Positions 1 through 13,112 of a stretch of DNA of 64,000 nucleotides are shown piece after piece. Within the stretch, counting starts at the first letter, position 1; each line of letters opens with the position of its first letter. Source of the stretch: Pyxicephalus adspersus (lineage: Eukaryota > Chordata > Amphibia > Anura > Pyxicephalidae); the NCBI RefSeq assembly GCF_032062135.1, contig NC_092864.1, positions 24,672,547-24,736,546 on the forward strand. Direction: 5' to 3'. The position numbers and the translations under genes are program-made. Below the pieces are notes generated by a model. That model saw nothing but the letters and a program-made list of their open reading frames with translations, was not told the DNA's origin and made no database searches.

Positions 1-633
1 AAAGAACTAAAGATCAGAGGCCCCCTGAACCTTAAAAATTTTAGGACCATTTGTGTTGAAGAATGTGGAAAAGAAGGCACTTTTATATTTCTCCACGTTT
101 CTAAGCTTTAAACAAAATATAGTATCCAGGGTATTTACCAGCAAGACACCAAATGCAATAGTTAATTTTAAATTAAAATCAAAATTTAAATTTAGGTTAC
201 AAAAGTGCACCAGTTCTTTAAAAAATTGAGAAAGACAGATACTTTAGAGCAGACATATCACTAAAATGTGTTTATTTTTTTTACATTCCAGTTTCAAGGG
301 GACACCCCCACAGTCTCCTGGTATACATATGTCACATATTCCAGGAGGTTGTGGGCTGCTACTTCTGTGCAAGATGTAGCCCTGCTGTAACTGCACGAGA
401 TCTGCATCCTTTTTTCCCAATGCCTGAAGCCTCCTGGGATACACAACATAGGTATCCTAGAAGGCTCTGCGCTCCCATCCTTTAAAGCCGACAATAGGGA
501 AGGGGCTTATCCCTAAATAAAAGGGGAAAAAAAAAACAAATTTTTACTTCATATAAAAGAGTTATCCACCACAATTTCAAATATTTCCATAGCACACGCC
601 AGCACACTTCATAATAAAATTCTGCACACATAC
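1..633 (-). other. LMTK2: LMTK2 intron 3 (partial) with MITE-like repeat
   Basis: Start of the intron that follows LMTK2 exon 3 and runs off the left end. Positions about 262-560 hold a repeat with the wording CTCCTGGTATACAT...CCTCCTGGGATACA, related to copies at 4640-4905, 20277-20794 and 32725-33175. No exon is seen. Confidence 0.6.
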
Positions 634-778
634 CTTGAGGAGATTGCAGCTGTGTTGGGACAGAAAGTGAGATGGTCGGGACAGATAAGGTAAAAACATC
701 TGCAGGTGACTGGTTGGATGGCGTGTCTTCAGCCGGAGGTGTAAAATCAATCTCATCATCAAAATGATCTTCAAACTC
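634..778 (-). CDS. LMTK2: LMTK2 exon 3 (acidic juxtamembrane segment)
   Basis: Third coding exon of lemur tyrosine kinase 2, a membrane-anchored kinase of endosomes. From family knowledge, it binds PP1, myosin VI and the CDK5/p35 system. The exon has a clean acceptor (ttgtag before 778) and donor (CAAG/gtatgt after 634). It is 145 bases, entering in phase 0 and leaving in phase 1. It encodes 48 residues, about 74-121 of the protein, starting [20 protein letters not shown] and ending in a Ser/Thr/Pro-rich stretch ([19 protein letters not shown]). The [19 protein letters not shown] signature is shared with mammalian LMTK2 and sits between the membrane helix and the kinase domain. The kinase exons must lie to the left of this window. 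No lesion is visible. Confidence 0.95.
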
Positions 779-2032
779 CTACAAACAATATAAGTAAAAC
801 ATTTCTTTTAACACATTTTTTCAATGTTACAGGTAATAACTGCAGAATTTTATTAAAAAAATAAAAATAATACATGGCATATGGAGCAAAAAAAACTAAA
901 TACCTAAAAAACAAAGAAGGAAAGATTAGATTTTGGCAAGGTAATATGGAAAATCCAGTAGGCCTCACAAAACATCAATAAGTTTTGGGGTTCAGAGATT
1001 TCCTCTAATCACGTTTGTATTGAAAAAAAATTGCTTGTATATTTGGGTGTTCAAACATTTAACTTTTAGTACCTTTGATTCTGTTTATCCTCTAAACATG
1101 CTGAGATCATGGGGTTTCCCCCCCCAGTTTGTCTTAATGCAATAAGCATTCAAGTAGCTTGTTGACAGCCCTGCGATGTGTGAGCGGGTTGAGATGCAAA
1201 GTCTGCAATATATATTGCTGCGTATGTGCATCCTATGTCCTCGTGTCTGTATGTCTCAACACCATAGGATATGGCACTTATTGCTTTGCCTGGGACACCT
1301 TCTTTGTCCACATGCACCCTCCAACTTTATCCTCAATGCCCAACTAACATGGAAACTCTGCAGGATACCATCTTGGTACTTATATATGTCTACACTTCCT
1401 AGCTTGCTCAGCATCATGAATTATGCTAATATATAGGTGGTAATATTCAAAGGTAAGCAGAATGACAAAATAAAACACTGCTTGTATTACAAATAAATTG
1501 ATAAAGAATGGGTGATAAGTGTGTAGGTGCTCATTTGGGTTACTGGTCTTAGAACTGGAAATGTAGCAGGTTAGACTTGTACCGCCCTGATCAAGAACCC
1601 TCATTTATACACACCATACACTTTTCTACGAGGTACACTGTGCTACAACTGGGATGGTTCTCCCTTCAGGACTGTCATTATTAGGTGCACCAAATAAAGT
1701 GACCGGTGAGTGTATATGAGTTTGAAACTTTTTAATAAACATTGTATTAGGAGAAATGTGTGGGTTGTCATTTGAGACCACCTAGCAATGCTCATTGTTT
1801 AGCAGAGTTCAATACTTAAATTTGCTAACTTAAAGACAAGAACGAGGAAACTGAGCACTTGTGCACAATATAATGTGCAATATAATGCATGAAATGGCAA
1901 CAAAACCCAAGAGCAGCAATGGCTACCCACATATCTTACAAGAATTCAGATGACCATGTGTTCCTAAATAACCCAAACTATGTACACACATCAGCTGATT
2001 GTTACCTAAAAAACGGTTGTGAAAATGTGACA

Positions 2033-2230
2033 TGTACAGCAGACGCCCAACATTGTTCATAGATCTGTTCTGCCATAAATGACTGATGGGGAATGACTAC
2101 TATTTAAGGGAGGAGAGCACAGCAGGTGCCACTTGCTTGTCCTCCCTCTTCCATAAAACGGAACAGACGATGTGTGTACAAAGCTCATTCGTTTATCCGT
2201 CAAATAATGTACCTGTGTACACAGCCTAAC
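2033..2230. repeat. Short DNA-transposon copy, family with gtgtacacagcc ends
   Basis: Shares wording with 8218-8530 and 37071-37400: gggaggagagcacagcaggtgcc, then ctcattcgtt..., then ctgtgtacacagcct. The right end is clear near 2230 and the left end is approximate. It is non-coding. Confidence 0.55.
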
Positions 2231-4215
2231 TGAAAAAGACAAAGTTCTGTACATTTAGGTAACTATAAGTCCTCTACAATTGCAAGGGATTAAGGCAAAA
2301 AAGTCATCTAAGATTCACATATGAATTGCAGCAGCCTATCGTTTTAAAAACAATTGCTTTCAATCAAAATATTTTTTTTTACATTTTAGTGGAAGTACCA
2401 TGTAAATTTTCTGCATTTAAATGAGAGACTAATGCAGATGTGGTAAACACAGATGAGGGCAGAATAGAAGAATGATCATTGCTCAAACATTGTAAGAGCA
2501 GGATATCATTTAAATATTCAAACACCAGGAGCCCACTGGAAGCTGCCTTGGCTTCCTCCCTGAAATAATGATATAATCGTCCAATTGTGAGGGCAACATT
2601 TAAACCCCTGTGCTAACGAATTCATACAGAGACATTCACCTCCCACAACACTCCTATGCTTTCCTCAGTGGACAATCCTGCCTTTCTTTAATGAATGAAT
2701 AAGGTTTAAGAAAAGGAAATATATGACTGCCCCCAAATGCAAATTGTAATTTTCCTCTGAATTCCCAGGTTTAGAGAAAACTATATAAAACAAATTGACA
2801 GAAAACAAACAGGTTTAGTGCTAGATAACATTTCTGTGATGCAGAAAGCAAGCACAGACCAATCATCAATTCTCAAAGTAAATTTAGGGCTACCCTGGCA
2901 ATTAAATCTCACAGCTGATTAATGGATGATTACTTGTGGAAAGAATCCTTATATTTGAAATCTATTAAAATGAATGTGGCTAATAAGACATTGAGCAACA
3001 AAGTAGGTAAAAATCTCAGAAGCAAAGTAAGAAACAAACATCTATATGAAGGTAATTTGAATGTCACCACAAATCTTGTTTTAGCTCATAACAAGGCACA
3101 GAATAAACCATCTGTAAATTGTTAAAATGGGGCCATGTCTGTTAAACCTTGCTTTGCCATGCATCGAAATATGAATTGGGTGCCTTACAAAAGTGCATGT
3201 GAATGTGTTTATAAGGCACTGCAACAGTGTGATAGCCTTAAACCAACAGATAATTATAAAGTAACTATGTTTAAGACTTGAGCTGACCATCCTGGTTAAA
3301 TCCAATTGTACAATCTTTAGATTTACCAAGCATTTGGTAAGTACCAACCAAGATAAAATATTCAAGCTGGGAGCAATCCAGCCACAACATTAGGTTGGAA
3401 ATGATAAATCTCTCATCAAATATCTTGTTTGTAAAACATCTATTTAAACAAGTGATGGAATTAACCTATCAACTTGATTACCTATCATAAAGATACGGAA
3501 TCCTTCTACTAATCTAAATCTGTCCAAAATTTTCTAGGCCAAACTAGATGTATCCACTGGTACATGCACCTTGCAGTGAAGGAAAAGGTTACTGCTGCCT
3601 GCAGAGACACTCATACTAAATTTCAAGTTGCAGGAGCAGTGTTCTCTGGTATAAGAGTTTATTGATACCAGAATGCCTGCGTGCTGTATAGTGTTGGGTG
3701 TATGCTTTGTCCAAAGAAAATTTAGACTTTGAAAAAGTCAATGCTTAAATGGGAGCTTTAGGGATCAGAAATGTAACTAGCATGGTTTAAGGAACCTACT
3801 ACATAGCATGGCAGTTTCTTAAACCTGGAACCTTCTCCACCCTAATCTAACTTCATATCCAACAACATGCAGGCAGGTGGCAGGGGATGTTGTAGGGCTG
3901 AGCCAGAAAATGTTTGAAATTATCATGAAGAAAATATAAATGTTTGATTAGTTTATCAGGGTTTATTAGCACAGTTCAATGTAACAACGCAATCAGAAAA
4001 ACAGGTAGCATAAAAAATTGTGCATTAGAAGCAGCAGGGCACCTTCCATACATGTGACAGTTCCTAAACATACAAATACCTGTATAAACCAGAGGCACAC
4101 AGTATGTAAACTACTCCCACTTCTCGATACAGAAATACACTGATAGAATCAGGGAGAACAAGTCTAAGAACAGGAGATGAACACCAATAATTTAGAGGTT
4201 AATTCACAGCTGTCT

Positions 4216-4645
4216 AAGGCTGGGTCTACATGGATGTTTTTTAAAAATGCATGTAAACGTTACTATTGCGCTTATATGCAATTTTACGCTTATATGCAAG
4301 CATTTTAACGCTTGCCCTTAAAATGCTGGAAAACGCCTATGCAGCAGTTTTATTGCTTTTTTAACTAATTTGCATATTAAGTGCTCAAAAGCGCTTGAAA
4401 ACGTCCCATTGAAATCANNNNNNNNNNNNNNNNNNNNNNNNNNNNNNNNNNNNNNNNNNNNNNNNNNNNNNNNNNNNNNNNNNNNNNNNNNNNNNNNNNN
4501 NNNNNNNNNNNNNNNNNNNNNNNNNNNNNNNNNNNNNNNNNNNNNNNNNNNNNNNNNNNNNNNNNNNNNNNNNNNNNNNNNNNNNNNNNNNNNNNNNNNN
4601 NNNNNNNNNNNNNNNNNNNNNNNNNNNNNNNNNAGACTAAGCCTT
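4216..4645. repeat. Palindromic MITE interrupted by assembly gap
   Basis: The left end reads aaggctgggtctacatgg. Immediately after the gap, agactaagcctt is close to its reverse complement, so the right inverted end survives. The left arm is full of alternating gcgctt/aacgct words that can fold on themselves. The N run 4418-4633 replaces most of the right arm, which fits an assembler failing on a hairpin. Confidence 0.55.
4418..4633. other. Assembly gap (216 N)
   Basis: Run of N. Any open frame crossing it is meaningless. Confidence 0.99.
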
Positions 4646-5403
4646 ATGGAGTAAATAAAGACAAAAGGAGTAGCTGGAGAATGTCTATCGTAAAGCGGAA
4701 GCCCGAGATGCTTGATGTAGGTATCCCGGGAGGCTCTGTGCTCCCATTTATTCTCGATCACCTAGGCTAGGCGATCTAGAATGAAGGGGGTGGTGCTGCA
4801 CGCTTTTTTTTTGTGGTGTTGCATTAAAAAAAAAAATAAAATAAAAAAAAAATGTTACTATAAATAAAAGGGTTATCTACCCTGTTATGTAAAGTAAAAA
4901 TTCTGAGTTTAGGTACGCTCAAATGTCATTCATCACTGACAGTGTTTGAAGGATACAGCTGCCTAAATCTAGGTCTCCAAAGTGTCCAATAAATTTGCTT
5001 AATACAATTTCATTTTTAAGAATACAGCAAAAAATTGCAATATGCAATTAGTTATTTATTCCTGTATGGAGAAATATATTTGATACATCATACTGGTTGG
5101 TTAACAATGTCTACAAAAGAGCTTCCTCAATCAGTTAATCATAGGAAGTTGTGCTGGTATACCTTGCTAAACCAGATATTCATGCTTAGATTTTGATCAC
5201 CCTGCCTACAGCTATGAGCAAAACTGCCCTCCCATTTTGTCATAAATGGACTGAACAAGGTCAGTGGTACTCACCTTCATGTTTTGCAATGTTTGCTTAC
5301 CATAAACACCTGTAAAATGGCAGGTTTTATTTTTTTTTTTTATTTGACCTTTGCTAAAGTTTAAAGTGACCTTGATTAAAAACAAAAAGGTTTACAAGCT
5401 TAC

Positions 5404-5525
5404 CTTGAAATCAATTTCATTCTCCTTGCAGCAGGAAATACAGCCAACCAGCAGTACAACCAACGCAATGAAACTGCAGACGGAAAGCAACACCAGTAAC
5501 AAAGGAATTTGACTGCTCACAACTT
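5404..5525 (-). CDS. LMTK2: LMTK2 exon 2 (transmembrane helix)
   Basis: Second coding exon of LMTK2. The acceptor (ttctctttcag) precedes 5525 and the donor (AAG/gtaagc) follows 5404. The exon is 122 bases: two bases complete the Glu codon begun in exon 1, then 40 codons end in phase 0, matching exon 3. Residues 34-73 begin VVSSQIPLLLVLLSVCSF. A hydrophobic helix at about residues 39-60 is followed by CISCCKENEIDFK, the cysteine-rich membrane-exit motif typical of the LMTK family; the cysteines are plausible palmitoylation sites (inference). The neighbouring coding exons are 4.6 kb downstream and 13.3 kb upstream. Confidence 0.95.
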
Positions 5526-6475
5526 CTGAAAGAGAAGCAAAAACAAACACAATGTTAGTTTGACAGAAGCTTTTAGAATAGTAAATCACTCTGATATTAT
5601 GTCAGTTAAAAACAAGTATAGCAAGGTAAAACTGGTCAGAAATATCTGCCTGTCATGGTATAGTCCTACAAGAACATGCAGCAAAACATGCAGTAAACTA
5701 ATTGCGGCAATAAGTGTACATATTGCTTGATTTGGTATTGCAGTTGGCACCAATACTGAACTGCAGCACAATTAATGGTAAAGGTTAACTGTACTAATAA
5801 AATTTGAACATCAACCACATTTGCGTAAATATAGAGTATAAGTGTAAAATAGTGTATACACACACACGAAAATCTCATATACATTGAGTATCTCACGGAG
5901 AACAAAAAAAAAAATATATATTTATACATCTAAAATCATAAAACGATAGAGGTCATATGGTCTTGTTTCCACGTGCTTTTATGCACTCCCAACATTTGAG
6001 CATGCTTCTGATGACATGGTGGATGACATATTTTGGTAGCTGGGCATCAGAGATCTCCTGGAGAGGAGCATTAGAAGAAACGCACCAGCATAAGGTTTGA
6101 CAATGGGTTTCATCGTGGTACCCAACAGCAGGCTGGGTATGATTTACTAGCAGATGGAGGTCTGTGCAGCCCTGCAATTATATGCCCCTCAACCCCCCAA
6201 AGTCCTATTGTCATGTCAGTCATGCTAGATGATGTTACAGGTGGCAAAACATTTACTACGGCATCTCCAGACAATTTCACATCTAGCTCTTGTGCTCTGT
6301 GTGAACCTGCTCCTATTTGTAAGCAGCACAATGCTGAACCTGCCAATTCTGTTGTTTTCTGGCAAATGCTGATCATGCTACATGGTGCCAGGCTGTGAAC
6401 ACAGGTCCCACACGCCACCCTCATACATGACTATTCTGCAAATATTTATACTATTCAATAATCCAGATCAGCGTT

Positions 6476-6733
6476 TGACCTTTTCAACATTGAAGAACCC
6501 TTGAAATAGCATTCAGGTCTTTAGGAATCCCCAGCTATAACTACCATATCCATCACAGTACCTTGGTGTAGTAGAAAGAATTCCTATTACATTGCTGTCC
6601 AGTGGGAAGAATATCACCCTTATAGATAGCCAAAAAGATCATTGGTGTCAATAAAACTGACCTGAGAGGCACAAATTGCTAAAGGAACCCATAAGAACCT
6701 CTGGAGGAGCCTTAGGGTTCTATGAATCCCTGA
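6476..6733 (+). repeat. Interspersed repeat, gtcacccttatagatag family (copy 1)
   Basis: About 260 bases with the order gaacccttgaaat, caggtcttnagg, ccagtgggaagaat, tcacccttatagatag, gatcattggtgtca and ctgannnagaggcacaaa. The same order occurs at 15455-15712 and 19860-20116, all in the same orientation. The style is a non-autonomous DNA transposon, but the superfamily is not determined. Confidence 0.65.
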
Positions 6734-8217
6734 TCTAGATCCTTGCAACTTTCAATCACCTTGGCTGCAAGCATTCTATTTTTTCTCAAAAACAGGTCTT
6801 TACAAAGCTTTGTGGGTAAAGGACACGTCTTTTCAGTGTACATGTTGCATTATAGTGTTTTTACACATATTTGATGTATAAGAGAGTCGTTTTTTCACAG
6901 GGTAAGAAAAGTATTCATTATTTAACAGATAAAAGTATGCAAAAAATTCCTAGGACATTGAGATGAGGTGTACTACTGATGACCAATTAATGAAGTATTC
7001 TGTATTTTATTATCAAACTACAGCAGGCCCAGTAAGGCATCATACCACACACTTGTACAGTAGGCATTGTGTACATGGAAGTTACATGATCAGAGTTTTC
7101 AGTAAGCAGGATTTGCAATGTTGTACATAGCAGGGATGCAGTACAGAGGTGTCACCGGGTTTACAGGAATACACACACTGTTGCAGAAGTAGATTTAACA
7201 GCAGCCACCCAGCTAGTGAAAGAGTTCATTTTACACTATATCGGGCATGTTCTTTCCAAGGGAAAAAAATGCACAGGCTTCATTAATAAATTCTTCCATA
7301 CACATGACTTTTGATGTTTGATGGACATTACTGAAACTGACCTGGGATTGAGTCATGCAAATGGTTTAAATAACAGTTTTCTTCATTTTAAACAAATCTT
7401 GCCATTGCATCAACTCACCCGAGTTCAATCTGCGAAGAAGGATCCAGACAGGATTAGAGTCAGTTACCTAGAGTAATTGTTTTCCCAAACCGTATGACCT
7501 GACATTGTACGAGGGCTAAACAGGCTAAGCCTTTCAAAAACGCAGACATCTGATGTCTGCTGGTCTAGCACAGATACAAGGACACTCCTTTCTAATGTAC
7601 AGAAAGATAAATAATGCATCTGACCAGGATCAAGTTCAGAATCTTTACTATGGTAGAACTGTATTAGGAGACACTTGTGTTGCCTAGCCTGATATTCTCA
7701 ATGTGTTTTTTAAGCAAATAGTTAAACCTGCTAGGTCAGAGTGCAGCATCCATAATAGCTGAACACAGGGTTTAGCAAAGACATTTGGGGGTGACTTATT
7801 AAAAAAATGTGAGAAATCACTAATGTACCTTGTTTGTCTAAACATGAAGGGGAACACACCATACAGCATACACTGACAAGCAATCCAAGACTTCTCAAAT
7901 ACCAATTATTTTCTCCTAAATCCCATAGTAGAACGTAAAATGAACAAATCATACAAGTCCTATATATCAGTTCAATTATTATGTGTAAAATACTGGGAGC
8001 TACCTGGAAACATCCCAGTTACCATTTGACAAGAACTAAACAAATAACTTTGATAAATGCACAACAGGATGGTTCAGCAACTATAACTCTGGCCTTTCAG
8101 GACTAGAGTGCCAGGTCCTGGTAGAGACACCTTATGCATTGAGTTTGTATGAGTTTCTGCTGGACACTCATTGTTTTTCACCAAACTCATCCACCACAAT
8201 CAGGCCTTAAATTAGAC

Positions 8218-8530
8218 TAAAGTTATGTACACAACTCAGATTATTCTCGACCAAACCGAGCCTCAGGTCTTGTTTTGGAAGAAAACCCGACGTGTACAGC
8301 GGCTGTCCGTCGTCGTTCATGGGTACGTCCTGGCGGATCCATGAACAGAAGATGGTCGACAGCAATGAAGTGAAGGGAGGAGAACACAGCAGGGTGCCGC
8401 TTGCTTGCTCGGTCTCTTCTTTTCAAAGAACACAGACATAACTGGTTCATTCATCTTTCAGTCTTTTGTCATGTGAAATGATAGTGAAAAATCGCTCCCA
8501 ATGACAAAAATCTAGCGTGTGTACGCAGCC
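8218..8530. repeat. CG-rich MITE with gtacacac/gtgtacgcagcc ends
   Basis: The left end (ttatgtacacaactc) and right end (gtgtgtacgcagcctgagg) are roughly inverted. The interior carries gtgtacagcggc, a gcggatccatgaacag block and gagaacacagcagggtgccgc, shared with 37071-37400. It is more CG-rich than the surrounding intron and has no coding capacity. Confidence 0.6.
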
Positions 8531-11199
8531 TGAGGCTAGGGCGGTCGTTCGTTTCCAGCGGCATTCTCGTCGTTGTTCATTTTTTTTTTTGTTAACGATT
8601 TTAGGACGCTTGATCATTAGTTGTTCGTTTCCAGCGATAATTATTGCACATCTGTACGTATCCAAGTCAATGACATATGAGCTGGATTGAAAGCTCATTT
8701 AATAAACAATGGCATGACTGTAAAGTGCAGAATACAATGTTATCACCATCAGCAAAGGCTGAATGTAAAATTTGTAATGAAGCAAAATAAAGTCTATAAA
8801 AGTGGCATGATACAAGATAACGCACATCAGTATGGATAAATGGCTAACTAGGAATGTCTGACTAACGAGTAAAGCATGGACTTAGGACTGGGAACTTTAA
8901 AGCATAACTGATAGACAATTTTTAAAAGTGGCACTTTAGTTACGCTATAATTCACCCAAAGCTTTACAAAGTGTTCGGGCTCTAGAACCCTTCATAGGAC
9001 TTACCATGTGTAGGAAAAGAAACCCAGGTGATACATGTACACTGTCTGCAACCCCGGCGCACACTGTCCCACCAAAACACAGCCTTTCTTAAAGGTAGTA
9101 TTGTACACTGTATATATTGTGTTGATTATTAAATTAGAACTATATCTATTATACAAAGATATAGAATTGTCTGCTAAAATTAAAGATCTGCCTTATCTTT
9201 GGTACCCTCCAATTAAAAAACCTTATAACTGGCACGGGGAATTGAAAAGACTTGAGCAAAAACAAGAGGGAGGAAAAGAGATGTACTGAACATTCTGACT
9301 ATAAGCAGTGACAGCAGATCACTGTATGAATGGATGATTCAGTAAAAAACAAAACACGTAGCACAATAAAAAAAAGTGAGTCACCCAACCTATTTACTTA
9401 CAACACACCCAGCATATCTTGTGACAAAGAAATGATTAAAGTCTACCCTATGCCATCAACGTGAATGTCTTCCATCTTTATTAGCACTCGACATCACTTG
9501 AAATCCACCATTAGTGTAACCACATTATGGAATCCTATTTTAACAAAAGCTGTACTACAGCAGGAGACTGCTGCAATATGATAAATGTACTTGCCCATGA
9601 AGACCAAAACAACCTAAGGTTCTAATACATCAAGTTTTCTGTCTGCACTGCATAGTGGGTAAAGATGGAAAATCCATGGGTACCTGACCTCATTGCTAGA
9701 CTCTGAAAGCTGAAACGAAACTGATCTGGATCAGGCACCTACATATTAGGTAACCTGGCATTCAATATACACATGCTCTTTTCAGCTCAGAAATTGAGAA
9801 CGGTGTGAAGGATGAAGATGATAGAAAAGTTCTTTAAGTGTTTTAGAAAACTCCAAATACATTCAGATTTCTGACTACCCGTTACAACAAACTGCTACTA
9901 AAAAAAAAAAAAATGGAAAATCTGCTTATTATATTGGTAATCATAATTATAGTCTAATTCTCTGACTTATTTTACCCATTCTAGCACACATAACCTATAT
10001 ATGTAGAAGAAATAGTTTGACAATTATCTTACCTAAAGAAACTGCTGCCCTGGTTATGTAACCTCTGCCAAATGGAAAGACCAAATGTTCCGTCTGCAGA
10101 AAATGAGACTAATCTCTCTTTATCTGCCCCTCATGTGACCATCCACCTTTTATATTTGGGCAGCCCACTGAACATCAGTGCCCCTAGGCTTGGACAGGGA
10201 ACACATATCCAGCCACCACAACAAGATGTCCGGTTATATGATGCCATGTCTTTACACTCTACTGCTGAAATAAGTAACATACACTTTTATGTTTGTTTTT
10301 TAAAGCACAGAACTGCTTTGAAAATAAACAAACAAAAAAATGACCACAAAAAATAAGTGTGTTACAGAGGAGTGATGGTAACATATTTTAAGTTTTTTTG
10401 TTCTTCCTTATGTGAAAAACTGTTGGGTAGAATTTAGAACTCTAATAAAACTCTTGTGTTCATTATACAGTAGAGACAGAACTGTATACTGTACTAAGTA
10501 AAAGGAAAGTTTCCAAAAAGGTACATTCAACTTTAAAAAAAATCATAATCCCTTCCTTTTTGAAAACCCAAACTACTATAGCTTTCATGTACCTGAGATG
10601 CAATGATGACATCACTTAGCAGAATTTTAAATAGAGGTGGGGCTCCGATTGTTCCATAATGAAGACCAACCCCCTCTCTTTTCCCTCTTGTTCTGACTGT
10701 CCACCCCCTTCATTTTTTATTTTATTTTGTTTCCTTTATATTTTAAAATATGAAATGGAGGTGGGTAAATATATTATGTTTTGCATACTTTTTTGGGTAC
10801 CCTGCTGCCATAAAGAGATGGAAATAGTCAGCAACAATAAGCTGTGGTATTTAAAATGATGATCAACTGATACTATAGGGACCAAGTGTGCCAAGAAAAT
10901 ATCCCCAGCCCATTACAACAGCACCAGCCTGAAGCATTGAAAGCATGGATTCATCCTGCCTTGGCTCACATGACTCCATGCCATATTCCGGATGACAATT
11001 TCTGACCCTACCATCTGAAGGTCACAGCAGAAATTAAGATTCATGAGACTAGGCAACGTTTTTCCAATATTGTTCAACTTTGGCAAGTCTGTGCGAAACG
11101 TAGCCTTACGTGCCCATTTTTTTATTTCTGACAGAAGCAGCACCCGATGTAGTCTCCTACTGCTGTAGCCCATCTGCTTCAAGCTTTGAAGTGCTATTA

Positions 11200-11530
11200 T
11201 TATTATATAGTATTTATTTAGCGCCATCATATTATGCAGCACTGTACAAAGTCCATAGATATGTCAATAGCTGTCGTTCAAAGGGGCTCACAATGTAATG
11301 TCCCTACCATAGTGATTTGTCTTTAATACAGTCTAAGGTCAATTTTGGGGGGGAGCTATTTAACCCAAATGCATGTTTTTGGGATGTGGGAGGAAACTGG
11401 AGTACCCAGAGGAAACCCACGCACACACAGGGAGAACCTGCAAACTCCATGCAGATAGTGCCCTGGTGGAGATTCACACCTGGGACCCAGCGCTGCAAAG
11501 GCCGGAGTGCTAACCCGAGCCACCATGCTA
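11200..11530 (-). repeat. SINE-like/interspersed repeat, GGTTTCCTCCGGGTACTCCGG family (copy 1, inverted)
   Basis: The minus strand gives the hallmark order: agcatggtggctcgg, cctttgcagcgctggg, ctgcatggagtttgcagg, tgtgtgtgcgtgggtttcc, cccacatcccaaaaacatgc, then a tail ending gcgccatcatattatgcagc mirrored into (AAT)n. Other copies are at 34160-34505 (plus) and 41768-42045 (minus). Confidence 0.75.
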
Positions 11531-12926
11531 TGCATTCAGAGTTGCTTTACCTTTGCATACCTCATCTGTAATAAATGGTTATTTGAAATACTGTTTCTTT
11601 TCCATCACCTTGAACTAGTACTGCCATTCTCCTCTGACTTGTGACAGTTTCTGAAATACTCAAACTAACTCGTCTGGTACCGGGAACCATGCTACCTTTT
11701 AAGTCAATCATATGACCCATCTTCCTCATCTTGATGCTCAGTTCCAACTTCAGAAAGTCGTTTGGACAAAGTTACCATGTATGTATAGATTGCTGCTATG
11801 GGATTGGTTTATTATATATTTATATTATAACAGACATACCGGTCTAGTGAGTGTACACACACTTCGATGTTGTGTGAAATATTTATTTATTTACAATCTG
11901 CTGATGCCTTTTTTGTATCATGTCATTTGTTTCCTCTTCTGTGCAATGATTGATTTCATTCCTATCAAGTATGTCACTGCTTGCAATGTAAGCACAATCC
12001 TATAATAAAAAATGCTTGAACCAATATCATCCTATATAAGAGACAGCAAATAGCATACATTATTATAAAAGGGCAATACAACTTGTCATTGCAAATTATA
12101 ACACTTTGTTTTTTATATAAAGATTAGCGTAGATGTGAACCCACTCACACTGTTGTGTTGAAGTGACGCACGGTAAAAAGATCATGCAATTCATTGCGAT
12201 GCCATTTATTTTAAATGACACTTAAACACATCTGAAGAATGTAACTGCGCAACACTGCACTGCAGCAATAGAAATGAAGAGAACAGGAACACTTTTTTGC
12301 ATCGGTTATTGTAATGGAACCTACTGAGAAAGATACCTAACCAGATGACAGATTTCTGACGCACTTTGTGTAAAACTGCAATTTGTTTTCTCTGGGTAAC
12401 CATATGGGAAAGCTATTTGGGGGGGGAAAGGACATAGTTGTCAAGGGATGTGCCTACAGCAGAACCTTTATTACAGGATTATCAGGTGTTTCAAACTAAA
12501 GACTAAAAAGGAAATACATCAACATTTTAAAGATAATATATGACTTTAGTGATTGGGTTAACAACTGAGGAGATATTCTATTCCAAAAGCAATTGTCACC
12601 AGGACAAATGGACATAATTGTCCAGGTGGAGATAATTCTCCTGAATAGAAAATGAAGGAAAACACAAAAATTTGTATTTCCAGTTGTCACTGAACAGGAG
12701 GCGAAAAGAAAATAACACTTGTTTCAGTGGCAATCCTCACTTTGGGGGGATTTACTTCTTGTGAAGGCAAGACACTTCAACTCTATCCCTATCTAAAACA
12801 AACTTTAAAACGGAATATATATCTATTTCACAATAGAGGACCAATCCCACAGTGATTCCATTTACAGTTTACCACTGAAGTAGTTTCTGAATATATATCT
12901 ATAAAATTGTAATTCTCACACAGATG

Positions 12927-13112
12927 ACTCACCAGATTTATTAAAGTTCTTTAAACTGGAGAAGACTATCATGAGAGAACTGGATCGTGAGTGAAAATAT
13001 TTTCCAACTATCATCAAATCATTTGTAAGGAATCCATTCCAGGATTGCCAGGTTCTCTCATGATAGTCTAATCTTTTCCAGTCTTAGGGAGCTTTATTAA
13101 ATACCAAATACA
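12927..13112. repeat. Hairpin MITE, divergent copy
   Basis: The ends are inverted copies of each other: agatttattaaagttctttaaactgg on the left, ccagtcttagggagctttattaaat on the right. The inner arms match as well (gactatcatgagagaac against gttctctcatgatagtc). It belongs to the family seen at 29737, 33206, 53270 and 62038, but is older. Confidence 0.65.

Larger units (their letters stand above)
779..5403 (-). other. LMTK2: LMTK2 intron 2
   Basis: 4.6-kb intron between exons 2 and 3. It contains a short transposon copy at about 2033-2230 (ends in gtgtacacagcct), a MITE spanning the assembly gap (4216-4645) and a repeat at 4640-4905. I see no coding exon. Open frames here are short and lack splice context. 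Confidence 0.7.

Noticed and set aside
4318..4761. 147-codon open frame
   Set aside because: Crosses the N gap; most of it is unknown sequence.
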